Below, piece after piece: positions 7,110 to 17,204 of a stretch of DNA of 44,656 nt. The stretch is taken from NCBI RefSeq assembly GCF_900580675.1, contig NZ_UTBG01000047.1:1-44656 (forward strand). Direction: 5' to 3'. Positions within the stretch are counted from its first letter, which is position 1. Each line of letters opens with the position of its first letter. Source of the stretch: Pseudomonas viridiflava (GTDB lineage: Bacteria > Pseudomonadota > Gammaproteobacteria > Pseudomonadales > Pseudomonadaceae). The position numbers and the translations under genes were made by a program. The notes beneath the pieces were generated by a model. The model had not been told where the DNA came from. It worked only from the letters and a program-made list of their open reading frames with translations, and made no database searches.

Positions 7110-10100
7110 ATGAATTTTTCCAAGTTCTTCATTTCGCGGCCGATCTTCGCAGCGGTGCTTTCGCTGTTGATCCTGATCGCGGGTGCGATCTCGCTGTTCC
7201 AATTGCCGATCAGCGAATACCCGGAAGTGGTGCCGCCGACCGTGGTGGTGCGCGCCAACTTCCCGGGCGCCAACCCTAAAGTCATCGGTGAAACCGTCGC
7301 CGCTCCGCTGGAGCAGGCCATCACCGGCGTCGAGAACATGCTGTACATGTCCTCGCAGTCGACCGCCGACGGCAAGCTGACCCTGACCATCACCTTCGCC
7401 CTGGGCACCGACCTCGATAACGCGCAGGTACAGGTGCAGAACCGTGTGACGCGGACTCAGCCAAAACTGCCTGAGGAAGTGACGCGCATCGGTATTACCG
7501 TGGACAAGGCCTCCCCCGACCTGACCATGGTGGTGCACTTGACCTCGCCGGATCAGCGTTACGACATGCTCTACCTGTCGAACTACGCGATCCTCAATAT
7601 CAAGGATGAACTCGCGCGCCTGGGCGGCGTCGGCGACGTGCAGTTGTTCGGCATGGGCGACTACTCCCTGCGTGTATGGCTGGACCCGAACAAGACCGCT
7701 TCGCGCAATTTGACCGCGACCGATGTGGTCAACGCCATCCGTGAGCAGAACCGTCAGGTTGCAGCCGGCGCGCTGGGCGCCCAGCCGGCACCGACGGACA
7801 CCAGCTTCCAGTTGTCGGTGAACACCCAGGGTCGCCTGGTCACTGAGGAAGAGTTCGAGAACATTGTGATTCGCGCTGGCGACAACGGCGAAATCACCCG
7901 CCTCAAGGACATCGCACGGGTCGAGCTGGGCTCCAGCCAGTACGCCCTGCGCTCGTTGATCGATAACCAGCCGGCCGTGGCGATTCCGATCTTCCAGCGC
8001 CCAGGCTCGAATGCGATCGACATCTCAAACGATGTGCGCAGCAAGATGGCCGAGCTGAAAAAGAGCTTCCCGGAAGGCATGGATTACCGCATCGCCTATG
8101 ACCCGACGATCTTTGTGCGGGGTTCCATCGAGGCGGTGGTGCACACTCTGTTCGAAGCGCTGATCCTCGTGGTGCTGGTGGTGATCCTGTTCCTGCAGAC
8201 CTGGCGCGCCTCGATCATTCCCCTGGTGGCGGTGCCGGTCTCGTTGATCGGTACGTTCGCAGTGATGCACATGTTTGGCTTCTCGCTGAACGCCCTGTCG
8301 TTGTTCGGATTGGTGCTGGCCATCGGTATTGTGGTGGACGACGCCATCGTGGTGGTGGAGAACGTCGAGCGAAATATCGAGCTGGGCCTCGAGCCGTTCC
8401 AGGCCACTGAAAAAGCCATGAGCGAAGTGACCGGGCCGATCATCGCCACCGCGCTGGTGCTGTGTGCGGTGTTCATTCCAGCGGCGTTTATCAGCGGCTT
8501 GACCGGGCAGTTCTACAAACAGTTCGCCTTGACCATTGCGATTTCCACGGTGATCTCGGCATTCAACTCGCTGACCTTGTCGCCGGCCCTGGCCGCCGTG
8601 TTGCTGCGCGGTCATGACGCGCCGAAGGACCGCTTCTCGAAGTTTCTCGACAAAATCTTCGGCGGTTGGCTGTTCCGCCCGTTCAACCGCTTCTTCGAAA
8701 AAGCCAGCCATGGCTACGTGGGCACGGTTCGTCGGGTGATTCGCGGCAGTGGCATCGCGCTGTTCGTCTACGCCGGTTTGATGGTGCTGACCTTCTTCGG
8801 CTTTGCTCACACGCCGACTGGTTTTGTGCCGGCCCAGGATAAGCAATACCTGGTGGCCTTCGCGCAACTGCCGGACGCCGCGAGCCTGGATCGCACCGAA
8901 AACGTGATCAAGAAAATGTCGGACATTGCCCTGAAGCAGCCAGGCGTGGAAAGTGCGATTGCCTTCCCCGGCCTGTCGATCAACGGTTTCACCAACAGCC
9001 CGAACAGCGGCATTGTGTTTGTGACCTTGAAGCCGTTCGATGAGCGCAAAGACGCGAGCATGTCAGCCGGCGCGATTGCTGGAGCACTGAACGGCAAGTA
9101 CGCCGGTATCGAAGAAGCCTATATGGCGATCTTCCCGCCGCCGCCGGTACAGGGCCTGGGCACGATCGGCGGGTTCCGCCTGCAAATCGAAGACCGTGGC
9201 AACCTCGGTTACGACGAGTTGTACAAAGAAGTGCAGAACGTCATCACCAAGAGCCACGGCGTGCCTGAACTGTTCGGCTTGTTCACCAGCTACACGGTCA
9301 ACGTGCCGCAGGTCGATGCTGCCATCGACCGCGAAAAAGCCAAGACCCACGGCGTGGCGATCAGCGACATCTTCGACACCCTGCAGGTCTACCTGGGTTC
9401 GCTGTATGCCAACGATTTCAACCGCTTCGGGCGTACCTATCAGGTCAACGTGCAGGCCGAACAGCAGTTCCGCCAGGACTCCGACCAGATCGGCCAGCTG
9501 AAAGTGCGCAACAACAAAGGCGAGATGATCCCGCTGGCGACCTTTATCAAGGTCAGCGACACCTCGGGCCCGGACCGCGTGATGCACTACAACGGGTTCA
9601 TCACCGCTGAAATCAACGGTAACGCCGCACCGGGCTATAGCTCCGGCCAGGCCCAGGTCGCGATTGAAAAACTGTTGAAGGATGAACTGCCCAACGGCAT
9701 GACCTACGAGTGGACTGACCTGACCTATCAGCAAATCCTCTCGGGCAACACCGCGCTGTTCGTGTTCCCGCTCTGCGTACTGCTGGCGTTCCTGGTACTG
9801 GCCGCCCAATACGAAAGCTGGAGCCTGCCGCTGGCGGTGATCCTGATCGTACCGATGACGCTGCTCTCGGCCATTACCGGGGTGATCATCTCGGGCGGCG
9901 ACAACAACATCTTCACCCAGATCGGCCTGATCGTACTGGTGGGCCTGGCGTGCAAGAACGCGATTCTGATCGTCGAGTTCGCCAAGGATAAACAGCAGGA
10001 AGGCCTCGACCCGCTCGCTGCGGTACTCGAAGCCTGCCGCCTGCGTCTGCGGCCGATCCTGATGACCTCGTTCGCCTTCATCATGGGTGTGGTGCCGCTG

Positions 10101-10289
10101 GTGTTGTCCAGCGGTGCCGGTGCCGAGATGCGCCATGCCATGGGTGTGGCGGTGTTCTCCGGGATGATCGGGGTGACCTTCTTCGGTCTGTTGCTGACGC
10201 CAGTGTTCTACGTACTGATCCGTCGCTATGTAGAGCGCCAGGAGGCGCGCAAAGCGGCCAAGGCCTTGAAGCTGGAGACACAGCAATGA
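7110..10289 (+). CDS. mexF: RND efflux inner-membrane transporter, MexF type
   Basis: A 1059-residue HAE1-family proton-driven pump, the usual length for MexF. It opens with MNFSKFFISRPIFAAVLSLL, the first membrane helix, and shows the two-fold RND layout: a large periplasmic loop (about residues 35-335), a block of helices, a second loop (about 560-860), and a second helix block. The proton-relay aspartates lie in GIVVDDAIVVVENVERNIE in the fourth helix. The porter-domain sequence IFPPPPVQGLGTIGGF is typical of this subfamily. MexF-type pumps export chloramphenicol, fluoroquinolones, trimethoprim and quorum-sensing precursors. The stop overlaps the oprN start (ATGA at 10286-10289). Confidence 0.95.
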   Translation: MNFSKFFISRPIFAAVLSLLILIAGAISLFQLPISEYPEVVPPTVVVRANFPGANPKVIGETVAAPLEQAITGVENMLYMSSQSTADGKLTLTITFALGTDLDNAQVQVQNRVTRTQPKLPEEVTRIGITVDKASPDLTMVVHLTSPDQRYDMLYLSNYAILNIKDELARLGGVGDVQLFGMGDYSLRVWLDPNKTASRNLTATDVVNAIREQNRQVAAGALGAQPAPTDTSFQLSVNTQGRLVTEEEFENIVIRAGDNGEITRLKDIARVELGSSQYALRSLIDNQPAVAIPIFQRPGSNAIDISNDVRSKMAELKKSFPEGMDYRIAYDPTIFVRGSIEAVVHTLFEALILVVLVVILFLQTWRASIIPLVAVPVSLIGTFAVMHMFGFSLNALSLFGLVLAIGIVVDDAIVVVENVERNIELGLEPFQATEKAMSEVTGPIIATALVLCAVFIPAAFISGLTGQFYKQFALTIAISTVISAFNSLTLSPALAAVLLRGHDAPKDRFSKFLDKIFGGWLFRPFNRFFEKASHGYVGTVRRVIRGSGIALFVYAGLMVLTFFGFAHTPTGFVPAQDKQYLVAFAQLPDAASLDRTENVIKKMSDIALKQPGVESAIAFPGLSINGFTNSPNSGIVFVTLKPFDERKDASMSAGAIAGALNGKYAGIEEAYMAIFPPPPVQGLGTIGGFRLQIEDRGNLGYDELYKEVQNVITKSHGVPELFGLFTSYTVNVPQVDAAIDREKAKTHGVAISDIFDTLQVYLGSLYANDFNRFGRTYQVNVQAEQQFRQDSDQIGQLKVRNNKGEMIPLATFIKVSDTSGPDRVMHYNGFITAEINGNAAPGYSSGQAQVAIEKLLKDELPNGMTYEWTDLTYQQILSGNTALFVFPLCVLLAFLVLAAQYESWSLPLAVILIVPMTLLSAITGVIISGGDNNIFTQIGLIVLVGLACKNAILIVEFAKDKQQEGLDPLAAVLEACRLRLRPILMTSFAFIMGVVPLVLSSGAGAEMRHAMGVAVFSGMIGVTFFGLLLTPVFYVLIRRYVERQEARKAAKALKLETQQ

Positions 10290-11701
10290 GTGTGAAAGTA
10301 TTTCTGCCGAGCTTGCTGGTACTGGCGCTTGCCGCCTGTGCCGTGGGCCCGGACTACAAAACCCAGCAGCTGGAGGCGGCCAACATCACGGCCGCCGCCG
10401 ATGCCAAGCAGTATGACCACGCCAAGTTCGAAGGCATCTGGTGGCAGCAGTTCGACGACCCTACCCTCGACCAGCTGGTGACCCAGTCGTTGGACGGTAA
10501 CCGTGACCTGCGTGTGGCGTTTGCCCGTCTGCGGGCGGCCCGCGCCATTCGTGATGACGCGGCCAACGACATCATGCCGGTCGTGACCAGCCGTGCCAGC
10601 AGCGACGTGGGCAAAGGCCAGATCCCTGGCCAGACCACCCGGCGCGTCAACAGCGAGCGCTACGACCTGGGCCTGGACATGGCCTGGGAAGTGGATTTGT
10701 TCGGGCGCATCCGTCGCAACCTGGAAGCCAGCGACGCTGACCAGCAGGTCGCCGAAGCTGACCTCTACCAACTGCAAGTCACCATGATTGCCGAGCTGGT
10801 GGATGCCTACGGCCAACTGCGCGGCGCGCAGCTTCGCGAAAGAATCGCCCTGGACAACCTGAAGAACCAACAGGACTCGCGCAGCATCACCGTCAGCCTG
10901 CGTGATGCCGGGGTCGGCGATCAGCTTGATGTGGAACGTGCCGACGCGCGCCTGGCCGCGGTAGAAGCCAGTGTGCCGCAACTGCAGGCCGAACAAGTGC
11001 GCGAGCGTAACCGCATCGCCACCCTCCTCGGCCAGCGCCCCGATAAACTGACTGTGGACCTGAGCCCCAAAGACTTGCCGGCGATTGCCAAGGCGTTGCC
11101 GATCGGTGACCCGGGCCAACTGCTGCAACGGCGCCCGGACATCCTCAGTGCCGAACGCAAACTGGCCGCCGCCACCGCGCGTATCGGCGTGGCCAAGGCC
11201 GACCTGTTCCCACGGGTCAGCCTCAGCGGCTTCCTCGGTTTTACCGCCGGGCGTGGTTCGCAGATCGGTTCGGCTGCGGCCAATGCCTGGTCCCTCGGCC
11301 CGAGCATTACCTGGGCTGCGTTTGACCTGGGCAGTGTGCGCGCGCGGTTGCGCGGCGCAAGTGCCGAGGCTGATGGCGCCCTCGCCACTTATGAGCAGCA
11401 GGTGTTGCTGGCGCTGGAAGAATCGGAAAATGCCTTCAGTGATTACGGCAAACGCCAACAGCGTCTGGTCTCGCTGATCCGTCAGAGTGAGTCGAGCCGC
11501 GCCGCCGCTGACCTCGCGGCGATCCGTTACCGCGAAGGCACCGTGGATTTCCTGGTGCTGCTCGACGCGCAACGCGAGCGCCTGGCCGCCGAAGACTCCC
11601 AGGCCCAGGCCGAAGTGGACCTGTATCGCGGCATCGTCGCGATCTACAAGGCCCTGGGCGGTGGCTGGCAGCCGGACACGGTGGTAGCCAGCAGCAAGTG
11701 A
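10286..11701 (+). CDS. oprN: Outer-membrane efflux lipoprotein, OprN type
   Basis: A 471-residue channel of the NodT/OprM family. The N-terminus has a lipoprotein signal ending LALAAC (C18), then AVGPDYK, typical of these factors. Two repeats of the outer-membrane efflux domain follow. The first contains FEGIWWQQFDDPTLDQLV and MAWEVDLFGRIRRNLEAS; the second contains LLQRRPDILSAERKLAAATA and the closing YREGTVDFLVLLDAQRERLA. It forms the trimeric exit duct for MexE-MexF. It overlaps mexF by 4 bases. A strong intrinsic terminator (11743-11777) follows, so the operon ends here. Confidence 0.93.
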   Translation: MSVKVFLPSLLVLALAACAVGPDYKTQQLEAANITAAADAKQYDHAKFEGIWWQQFDDPTLDQLVTQSLDGNRDLRVAFARLRAARAIRDDAANDIMPVVTSRASSDVGKGQIPGQTTRRVNSERYDLGLDMAWEVDLFGRIRRNLEASDADQQVAEADLYQLQVTMIAELVDAYGQLRGAQLRERIALDNLKNQQDSRSITVSLRDAGVGDQLDVERADARLAAVEASVPQLQAEQVRERNRIATLLGQRPDKLTVDLSPKDLPAIAKALPIGDPGQLLQRRPDILSAERKLAAATARIGVAKADLFPRVSLSGFLGFTAGRGSQIGSAAANAWSLGPSITWAAFDLGSVRARLRGASAEADGALATYEQQVLLALEESENAFSDYGKRQQRLVSLIRQSESSRAAADLAAIRYREGTVDFLVLLDAQRERLAAEDSQAQAEVDLYRGIVAIYKALGGGWQPDTVVASSK

Positions 11702-11742
11702 TGTAAAGAGCTCCTTTGGTTGGTCGCATCCAGCCAATTTTT

Positions 11743-11777
11743 AGCCCCGTGGTCCATTCGGCCACGGGGCTTTTTTT
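11743..11777 (+). terminator. Intrinsic terminator of mexEF-oprN
   Basis: AGCCCCGTGG pairs with CCACGGGGCT (10 bp, 9-base loop), followed by seven T residues. It lies 41 bases after the oprN stop. The complementary strand has no T-tract after the stem, so it works for the plus strand only. Confidence 0.93.
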
Positions 11778-11784
11778 CGCCTGA

Positions 11785-12801
11785 CTAGCTGTTATCACCC
11801 AGAATCAAACTACGGTAATGCCCAGGATTGGACCCAGACCACTTACGAAACGCTTTGTAAAACGAGCTCGTATCGGCAAACCCCAGTCGCTCGGCAATCT
11901 CGGCAAAGCTGATCTGCGGCTCGGCCAGCCACACAATCGCCAGCTCTTTGCGCACGCTGTCTTTAAGTCCCTGATAGGTCTGCCCCTCTTCCGCCAGGCG
12001 GCGGCGCAAAGTGGAGGCAGAGATGCAATGGGTGGCCGCCAGGCCGTCGGTTTCCGGCCAGGTATCCGGCGGCATCTGGCGCAGGTCGTGCTTGATGCGC
12101 GTGGCGAGGCTGTCGGGGTCACGGTATTTGACCAGGATGTTGGCCGGCGCGTGGGCGAGGAAACGCTTGAGTTCTTCTGCGCTGCGCTTGATCGGCAGGT
12201 CCAGGCAGTCAGCGGAAAAGATCATGCGGGTGCGTGGCCGATCAAACCGCAGGTTGTCGGAAAACATCACTTGGTAGTCATCGCAGAAATCCGGCTGCGG
12301 GCAGCGCAATTCGATGGCCAGAATCGGAATGCGCCGCCCGGCCAGCCAACAGGCCACGCCGTGGACGATCATCCAATAGGTGAAGTAGGTAAACGCCCGT
12401 TTGGGGGGGACGTCAGGTTCCAACAGCACGATCTCTGCCAGGCTTTGCTGGCGAACCAGCTGGGCCGGCAGTTGCTCAAGCATTAAGGATAAAAATCCCA
12501 GCCCGGTTTCCAGGCTCGCGCCCAGGGTCGGTTGCGCCATGGCTGCACGGCACAGGAACGCCAGGCTGCCGGACCTGAGCGTGCGCGGGTCCATACCGAA
12601 GAACTCATCGTCCATGTGCCGCGCTAGCAGGCGCCACAGCCGCGCGTAAGTCGTGGCCGAAACCCGCGCGGTCGGCTGGGCCAGCAAGGCTGCATCGATA
12701 CCGGCTTTAGTCAGCACCTCGGTGGTCGGCGCGCCGGGCGCACAGCTCTGCAACAGGGCTTCGCGCACGAGGTGGATGGAGATGGTGTCTTTTTCCGACA
12801 T
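11785..12801 (-). CDS. AraC-family transcriptional regulator (OruR/Arabinose_bd type)
   Basis: A 338-residue regulator. The N-terminal two thirds match the ligand-binding region of the AraC branch that includes OruR and many Pseudomonas regulators of amino-acid and lipid catabolism (RLWRLLARHMDDEFFGM, then GSLAFLCRAAMAQPTLGASL). The C-terminal HTH_18 domain has CISASTLRRRLAEEGQTYQG and ISFAEIAERLGFADTSSFYK, the two helix-turn-helix motifs, ending KAFRKWSGSNPGHYR. The inducer and target genes are not evident. It is convergent with oprN and divergent from the efe operon, which already has a Fur site, so it is probably not the regulator of either. Confidence 0.88.
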   Translation of the reverse strand: MSEKDTISIHLVREALLQSCAPGAPTTEVLTKAGIDAALLAQPTARVSATTYARLWRLLARHMDDEFFGMDPRTLRSGSLAFLCRAAMAQPTLGASLETGLGFLSLMLEQLPAQLVRQQSLAEIVLLEPDVPPKRAFTYFTYWMIVHGVACWLAGRRIPILAIELRCPQPDFCDDYQVMFSDNLRFDRPRTRMIFSADCLDLPIKRSAEELKRFLAHAPANILVKYRDPDSLATRIKHDLRQMPPDTWPETDGLAATHCISASTLRRRLAEEGQTYQGLKDSVRKELAIVWLAEPQISFAEIAERLGFADTSSFYKAFRKWSGSNPGHYRSLILGDNS

Positions 12802-12910
12802 GGGCAGTTAGGCAATCCAGGCGCGCACAAGATGGCGTGCATCATAAGGGCGGTTGCGCTTCGCCACCACCGTTCAGCCAAGGTTCAGCAAACGTCAACA
12901 ATCCTTGTTT

Positions 12911-12929
12911 AGTAATGAGTATCATTATG
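12911..12929 (+). promoter_or_regulatory. Fur box upstream of efeU
   Basis: The 19-base stretch matches the Fur consensus at 14 of 19 positions, with the half-sites TAATGA and ATCATTAT intact. It lies 41 bases before the efeU ATG in an otherwise gene-free, AT-rich gap. Repression by iron-loaded Fur is inferred from the site and from the iron-uptake genes behind it. Confidence 0.75.
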
Positions 12930-12969
12930 TTACAACTTAGCTTCCTATCTAGTCAGGCTGTGGTGGCGA

Positions 12970-13815
12970 ATGCTCGTTCCTTTTCTAATCATGCTGCGCG
13001 AAGGCATTGAAGCTGCCCTGATCGTCGGCATCATCGCCAGTTACCTGCAACAAACCGGGCGCGGCCAGTGGATGCCGGCCGTGTGGATCGGTGTGTTCCT
13101 GGCCGCCGCACTGGCGTTGTTGGTGGGTGGTGGCCTGGAGTTGGTCAGCGCGGAATTCCCGCAAAAGCAGCAGGAACTGTTCGAAGGCATCGTCGGCCTG
13201 GTCGCCGTGGGCATCCTCAGTTCCATGGTGTTCTGGATGCGCAAGGTCGCGCGCTCGATCAAGCATTCCCTGCATCAATCCCTGGACCACGCGCTGGCCG
13301 GCTCCAGGCACCAGGTCACGGCGCTGATCCTGATGGTGTTTTTCGCCGTGGCCCGTGAAGGCCTCGAAACCGTATTTTTCCTGCTGGCGGTGTTCCAGCA
13401 GAGCGAAGGCCCGAGCGCGCCGATTGGCGCCCTGCTCGGCCTGATCCTGGCAATCATCGTCGGCTTCCTGATCTACACCGGCAGCATGCGCCTGAACCTC
13501 GGTGCGTTCTTCCGCTGGACCGGCTTGTTTATTCTGGTGGTGGCCGCGGGCATCCTCGCCAACTCGGTGCAGGCCTTGCACGAAGCGGGCGTGTGGAACC
13601 ACTGGCAGACCGTGCTGTTCGATTTCAGCGCCGCGCTGCCGATGGACAGCCCGCTGGGTTCGGTGCTGGCCGGGATGTTTGGCTACCAGGAAGCGCCGAC
13701 CATCAGCACCCTTGGTGCCTATCTGATTTACATGGTGGTGGCGCTGGTGATGTTCTTCCTGCCTGCGCCACCGGCCAAGCCTGCCGCCGCATCTTCTTCC
13801 GTTTCCAGCCAGTAA
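12970..13815 (+). CDS. efeU: Ferrous iron permease EfeU (FTR1 family)
   Basis: A 281-residue inner-membrane protein with about seven hydrophobic helices. Both iron-binding REXXE motifs of the FTR1/EfeU family are present: REGIE at residues 10-14 in the first helix and REGLE at 129-133 in the fourth. The length and the ending (LGAYLIYMVVALVMFFLPAP) fit EfeU. It imports iron delivered by EfeO and EfeB. It is the first gene of the operon, downstream of a Fur box, and is followed after 10 bases by efeO. Confidence 0.93.
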   Translation: MLVPFLIMLREGIEAALIVGIIASYLQQTGRGQWMPAVWIGVFLAAALALLVGGGLELVSAEFPQKQQELFEGIVGLVAVGILSSMVFWMRKVARSIKHSLHQSLDHALAGSRHQVTALILMVFFAVAREGLETVFFLLAVFQQSEGPSAPIGALLGLILAIIVGFLIYTGSMRLNLGAFFRWTGLFILVVAAGILANSVQALHEAGVWNHWQTVLFDFSAALPMDSPLGSVLAGMFGYQEAPTISTLGAYLIYMVVALVMFFLPAPPAKPAAASSSVSSQ

Positions 13816-13825
13816 GGACCGTCCC

Positions 13826-15028
13826 TTGTCCAACCCAACCCCTCAACCGGCTCTGCCAGCCCGCGCCTTGCGCTGGGCCGTGGCGGGCTCGGTGGTCGTG
13901 ATGATCGCCGCCGGTGGTCTGTTCTACTACGCCTCGCAACTGGCCGCCAGCAAGCGCCAGACCAACCACAATGAAATCGCCGTGACCATCCATGGGCATG
14001 CCTGCGAGCCGAATGCGCTGACCGTTCCGGCCGGGCGCGCGAGCTTTCGCATCATCAACCGCTCCGACCGCGCGGTGGAATGGGAAATCCTCGACGGCGT
14101 GCTGGTGGTCGAAGAGCGCGAAAACATCTCCCCCGGCCTGAGCCAGGTGATCAACGCCAACCTGTTGCCCGGCGATTACGCGATCACCTGCGGTTTGCTC
14201 AGCAACCCGCGCGGCACCTTGCACGTGACGCCGACGGCGGAGTCCGACGCCCAGGCCAAGGCCAAACCGTCGATGGTGGCGTTTATCGGCCCGTTGTCGG
14301 AGTTCCGCGTGTACTTGAGCAGCCAGGGCAGCGCCCTGGTCAAGGCCGTGACCGCCCTGCAACAGGCTATTGATGCCGGTGACCTGGCCCAGGCGCAAGC
14401 GCTTTACGTGCCGGCCCGCGAGGCTTACCAGCGCCTGGCCCCCGCCTCGCAGCGCCTGGCCGAGCTGGACAACGCGATCAACGCGCGCGCCGATTACTTT
14501 GAAAAACGCGAGCAGGACCCGGCCTTCGGCGGCTTCCATCGCCTGGAATACAGCCTGTTCCAGCAACGCAGCCTTGATGGCCTGGCGCCAATTGCACAGC
14601 GCCTGCTGACCGACGTCACTACGCTTAAACAACAACTGTTGGCCCAGTCGCTGCCGCCGGAACAACTGGTCGGCATCGTGGTGCGCAACCTCAACAGCCT
14701 GGCGGATGTACGCGCCATCAGCGGTGAAGAGGAACGCTACAGCCACGTCGACCTGAATGGCTTTGCCGCCAACCTGCAAGCCGCGCACAAGGTGGTCGAG
14801 TTGATGCGCCCGCTGTTGGGCAAATCCGCGGCTGACGTGCTGCCGACAATCGACAGTGCCCTCGCCGCCTTCGACACCGAGCTGCAAGGCTTCAAGGTCG
14901 ATAACGGCTACGCCACGTATGACAGCGTTACCGCCGATCAGCGCAAGCAGATCGCCGACAAGGCCAAGGCTCTGGCCGTTGCACTCGATGGAATCGACCC
15001 CGCCCTTGGCCTTTCCGGCCTGCAGTGA
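13826..15028 (+). CDS. efeO: Iron-uptake protein EfeO (cupredoxin plus imelysin/M75 domain)
   Basis: A 400-residue periplasmic protein read from a TTG at 13826; AAGGA at 13814-13818 gives 7-base spacing and there is no nearby ATG. Residues 17-36 form a membrane or signal segment. A cupredoxin-like domain follows (about 48-135), with C60 in HGHACEPNALTVPAG and a second cysteine in GDYAITCGLL, possible metal ligands. The rest is a peptidase-M75/imelysin-type helical domain with the conserved HxxE in GGFHRLEYSLF and GEEERYSHVDL near its end. It is thought to bind iron or copper and pass it to EfeU. The stop overlaps a possible GTG start of efeB. Confidence 0.92.
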   Translation: MSNPTPQPALPARALRWAVAGSVVVMIAAGGLFYYASQLAASKRQTNHNEIAVTIHGHACEPNALTVPAGRASFRIINRSDRAVEWEILDGVLVVEERENISPGLSQVINANLLPGDYAITCGLLSNPRGTLHVTPTAESDAQAKAKPSMVAFIGPLSEFRVYLSSQGSALVKAVTALQQAIDAGDLAQAQALYVPAREAYQRLAPASQRLAELDNAINARADYFEKREQDPAFGGFHRLEYSLFQQRSLDGLAPIAQRLLTDVTTLKQQLLAQSLPPEQLVGIVVRNLNSLADVRAISGEEERYSHVDLNGFAANLQAAHKVVELMRPLLGKSAADVLPTIDSALAAFDTELQGFKVDNGYATYDSVTADQRKQIADKAKALAVALDGIDPALGLSGLQ

Positions 15029-15042
15029 AGACGACCTTACAG

Positions 15043-16347
15043 ATGAGTGATTCAGAACAGTTTTCAGCACAGCGCCGCCGTGTCCTGCTGGGTATGGCCG
15101 CCACCGGTGCCGCGATTGCCGGCAGCAGCCTGAGCTGCCCGGCCATGGCCGCCGCCGCCGAGCAAGTCACCACGGCACCGCGCAGTGACAAGACCCAGGA
15201 CCGCCACGAATTTTTCGGTAAGCACCAGACCGGCATCGTCACCCCGCGCCCGGCCTGCGGCATGCTGGTGGCGTTCGACGTATTGGCCGGCGACCGCGAG
15301 GACCTCGAGCGGCTGTTCCGCACGTTGAACGAGCGCATCGCGTTCCTGATGACCGGCGGCACGGTGCCGCAGGTCGACGCGAAACTGCCGCCTACCGATT
15401 CCGGGATCCTCGGCCCGGTGGTCACGCCGGACAACCTGACCATCACCGTGTCGGTCGGCGAGTCGCTGTTCGACGAACGCTTCGGCCTCACCGCCGCCAA
15501 GCCCAAGCGCCTGAGCCGCATGGTGGGTTTCCCCAACGATGCGCTGGAGCCCGCGCAGTGCCACGGCGACCTGAGCCTGCAGTTCAGTTCCAACACCCCG
15601 GACACCAATATCCACGCCTTGCGCGACATCGTGAAAAACTTGCCGGACCTGCTGCTGGTGCGCTGGAAGCAGGAAGGCAGCGTGCCGCCCCAGGCGCCGA
15701 GCAAACCCGGCGAGCCGGCGCAGAGCGCGCGCAATTTCCTGGGTTTCCGTGACGGTTCGGCCAACCCGAATTCCAACGACGACGCCGCGATGAACCAGAT
15801 CGTGTGGGTGCAACACGGCAGCGACGAACCCGCGTGGGCCGCCAATGGCAGCTACCAGGCCGTGCGGATCATCCGCAATTTCGTCGAACGCTGGGACCGC
15901 ACGCCGCTGCAAGAGCAGGAAAGCATCATCGGCCGCGTCAAGACCACGGGCGCGCCCATGGATGGCCGGCAGGAAACCCAGGTTCCCGACTACAGCAAGG
16001 ACCCGGAAGGCAAATTGACCAAGCTCGAAGCCCACATCCGCCTGGCCAACCCGCGCACCCCGCAGACTCAGGCCAACCTGATCCTGCGTCGGCCGTTCAA
16101 CTACTCCAACGGCGTCAATAAAAACGGTCAGCTGGACATGGGGCTGTTGTTCATCTGCTACCAGGCTGACCTGGAGAAAGGGTTTATCAGCGTGCAAACC
16201 CGGCTCAACGGCGAGCCCCTGGAGGAATACCTCAAGCCGGTCGGCGGCGGGTACTTCTTCACATTGCCGGGGGTCACGGGGCCCAAGGATTTCATTGGGC
16301 GCACGCTGCTCGCTGCAACGCACCCCAAAACCACTGCCAACACCTAA
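15043..16347 (+). CDS. efeB: Deferrochelatase/Dyp-type heme peroxidase EfeB
   Basis: A 434-residue secreted heme peroxidase. The start at ATG 15043 gives a twin-arginine-like signal peptide, with three arginines at 11-13 ([19 protein letters not shown]), so it should be exported folded by Tat. An in-frame GTG at 15025, overlapping the efeO stop, would add six residues and cannot be excluded. The Dyp-type signature GFRDGSANP carries the distal aspartate, and the probable proximal heme histidine is in [13 protein letters not shown]. Family members oxidise ferrous iron or release iron from heme. It is the third gene of the operon. Confidence 0.9.
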   Translation: MSDSEQFSAQRRRVLLGMAATGAAIAGSSLSCPAMAAAAEQVTTAPRSDKTQDRHEFFGKHQTGIVTPRPACGMLVAFDVLAGDREDLERLFRTLNERIAFLMTGGTVPQVDAKLPPTDSGILGPVVTPDNLTITVSVGESLFDERFGLTAAKPKRLSRMVGFPNDALEPAQCHGDLSLQFSSNTPDTNIHALRDIVKNLPDLLLVRWKQEGSVPPQAPSKPGEPAQSARNFLGFRDGSANPNSNDDAAMNQIVWVQHGSDEPAWAANGSYQAVRIIRNFVERWDRTPLQEQESIIGRVKTTGAPMDGRQETQVPDYSKDPEGKLTKLEAHIRLANPRTPQTQANLILRRPFNYSNGVNKNGQLDMGLLFICYQADLEKGFISVQTRLNGEPLEEYLKPVGGGYFFTLPGVTGPKDFIGRTLLAATHPKTTANT

Positions 16348-16372
16348 AACAAACCAGAGCGGAAAACGTCCC

Positions 16373-17191
16373 ATGAAGAAGTCGACTATCGCGTTGTCGT
16401 TGTTAATGACCCTTTCGCCGCTGGCAGCCTTCGCCGCCACCGCGCCGCTGGACCTGGTAGGCCCGGTGTCGGACTACAAGATCTACGTCACCGAAGAGAT
16501 CGGTGAGCTGGTCACCCAGACCCAGGCCTTCACCGACGCCATCAACAAAGGCGACCTGGCGACCGCCAAGAAGCTCTACGCGCCAACCCGCGTGCACTAT
16601 GAGTCCATCGAGCCGATCGCCGAGCTGTTCAGCGACCTTGATGCGTCGATCGATTCACGGGTGGATGACCATGAAAAAGGCGTGACCGCCGAAGACTTCA
16701 CCGGCTTCCACCGCATCGAATACGCGCTGTTCTCGCAGAACTCGACCAAGGGTCTGGAAGACCTGACCGCCAAGCTCAACACCGACGTCAACGACCTGAA
16801 AACCCGGGTTGACGGCCTGACCTTCCCACCGGAAAAAGTCGTCGGCGGCGCCGCCGCCCTGCTTGAAGAAGTGGCCGCAACCAAGATCTCCGGCGAAGAG
16901 GACCGCTACAGCCACACCGACCTGTACGACTTCCAGGGCAACATCGACGGCGCGAAGAAAATCGTCGACCTGTTCCGTGGCCAGATCGAGAAACAGGACA
17001 AGGCCTTCCTGGCCAAAGTCGACAAAAACTTTGCGGCTGTAGACAAGGTCCTGGCCAAGTACAAGACCAAGGATGGCGGCTTTGAAACCTACGACAAGGT
17101 CAAGGAAAACGACCGTAAAGCGCTGGTGGGTCCGGTCAACACACTGGCTGAAGACCTGTCGATGCTGCGGGGTAAGTTGGGTTTGAACTGA
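16373..17191 (+). CDS. EfeM/imelysin-type (M75) periplasmic protein, second EfeO-like component
   Basis: A 272-residue exported protein. The ATG at 16373 has GGAA about 9 bases upstream and opens a clear signal peptide ([20 protein letters not shown], then AATAP). The whole mature protein corresponds to the imelysin half of EfeO, with no cupredoxin domain: it shares [14 protein letters not shown], the HxxE motif in [11 protein letters not shown] and [17 protein letters not shown] with the upstream efeO product. Such short forms have been called EfeM. It lies 25 bases after efeB, so this is a four-gene operon with two M75 proteins. A hairpin (17205-17238) follows the stop. Confidence 0.88.
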   Translation: MKKSTIALSLLMTLSPLAAFAATAPLDLVGPVSDYKIYVTEEIGELVTQTQAFTDAINKGDLATAKKLYAPTRVHYESIEPIAELFSDLDASIDSRVDDHEKGVTAEDFTGFHRIEYALFSQNSTKGLEDLTAKLNTDVNDLKTRVDGLTFPPEKVVGGAAALLEEVAATKISGEEDRYSHTDLYDFQGNIDGAKKIVDLFRGQIEKQDKAFLAKVDKNFAAVDKVLAKYKTKDGGFETYDKVKENDRKALVGPVNTLAEDLSMLRGKLGLN

Positions 17192-17204
17192 TCCAGAGTA
17201 CGGG

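Noticed and set aside
11743..11777. A bidirectional terminator also serving the AraC gene
   Set aside because: The minus strand has no T-tract after the stem, so only the plus-strand role is supported.
13703..15070. A 455-residue open frame opposite efeO
   Set aside because: Antisense to efeO, crosses three real genes and has no ribosome site or family likeness.
15064..16440. A 458-residue open frame opposite efeB
   Set aside because: Antisense shadow of efeB, whose Tat signal and Dyp motif are clear.
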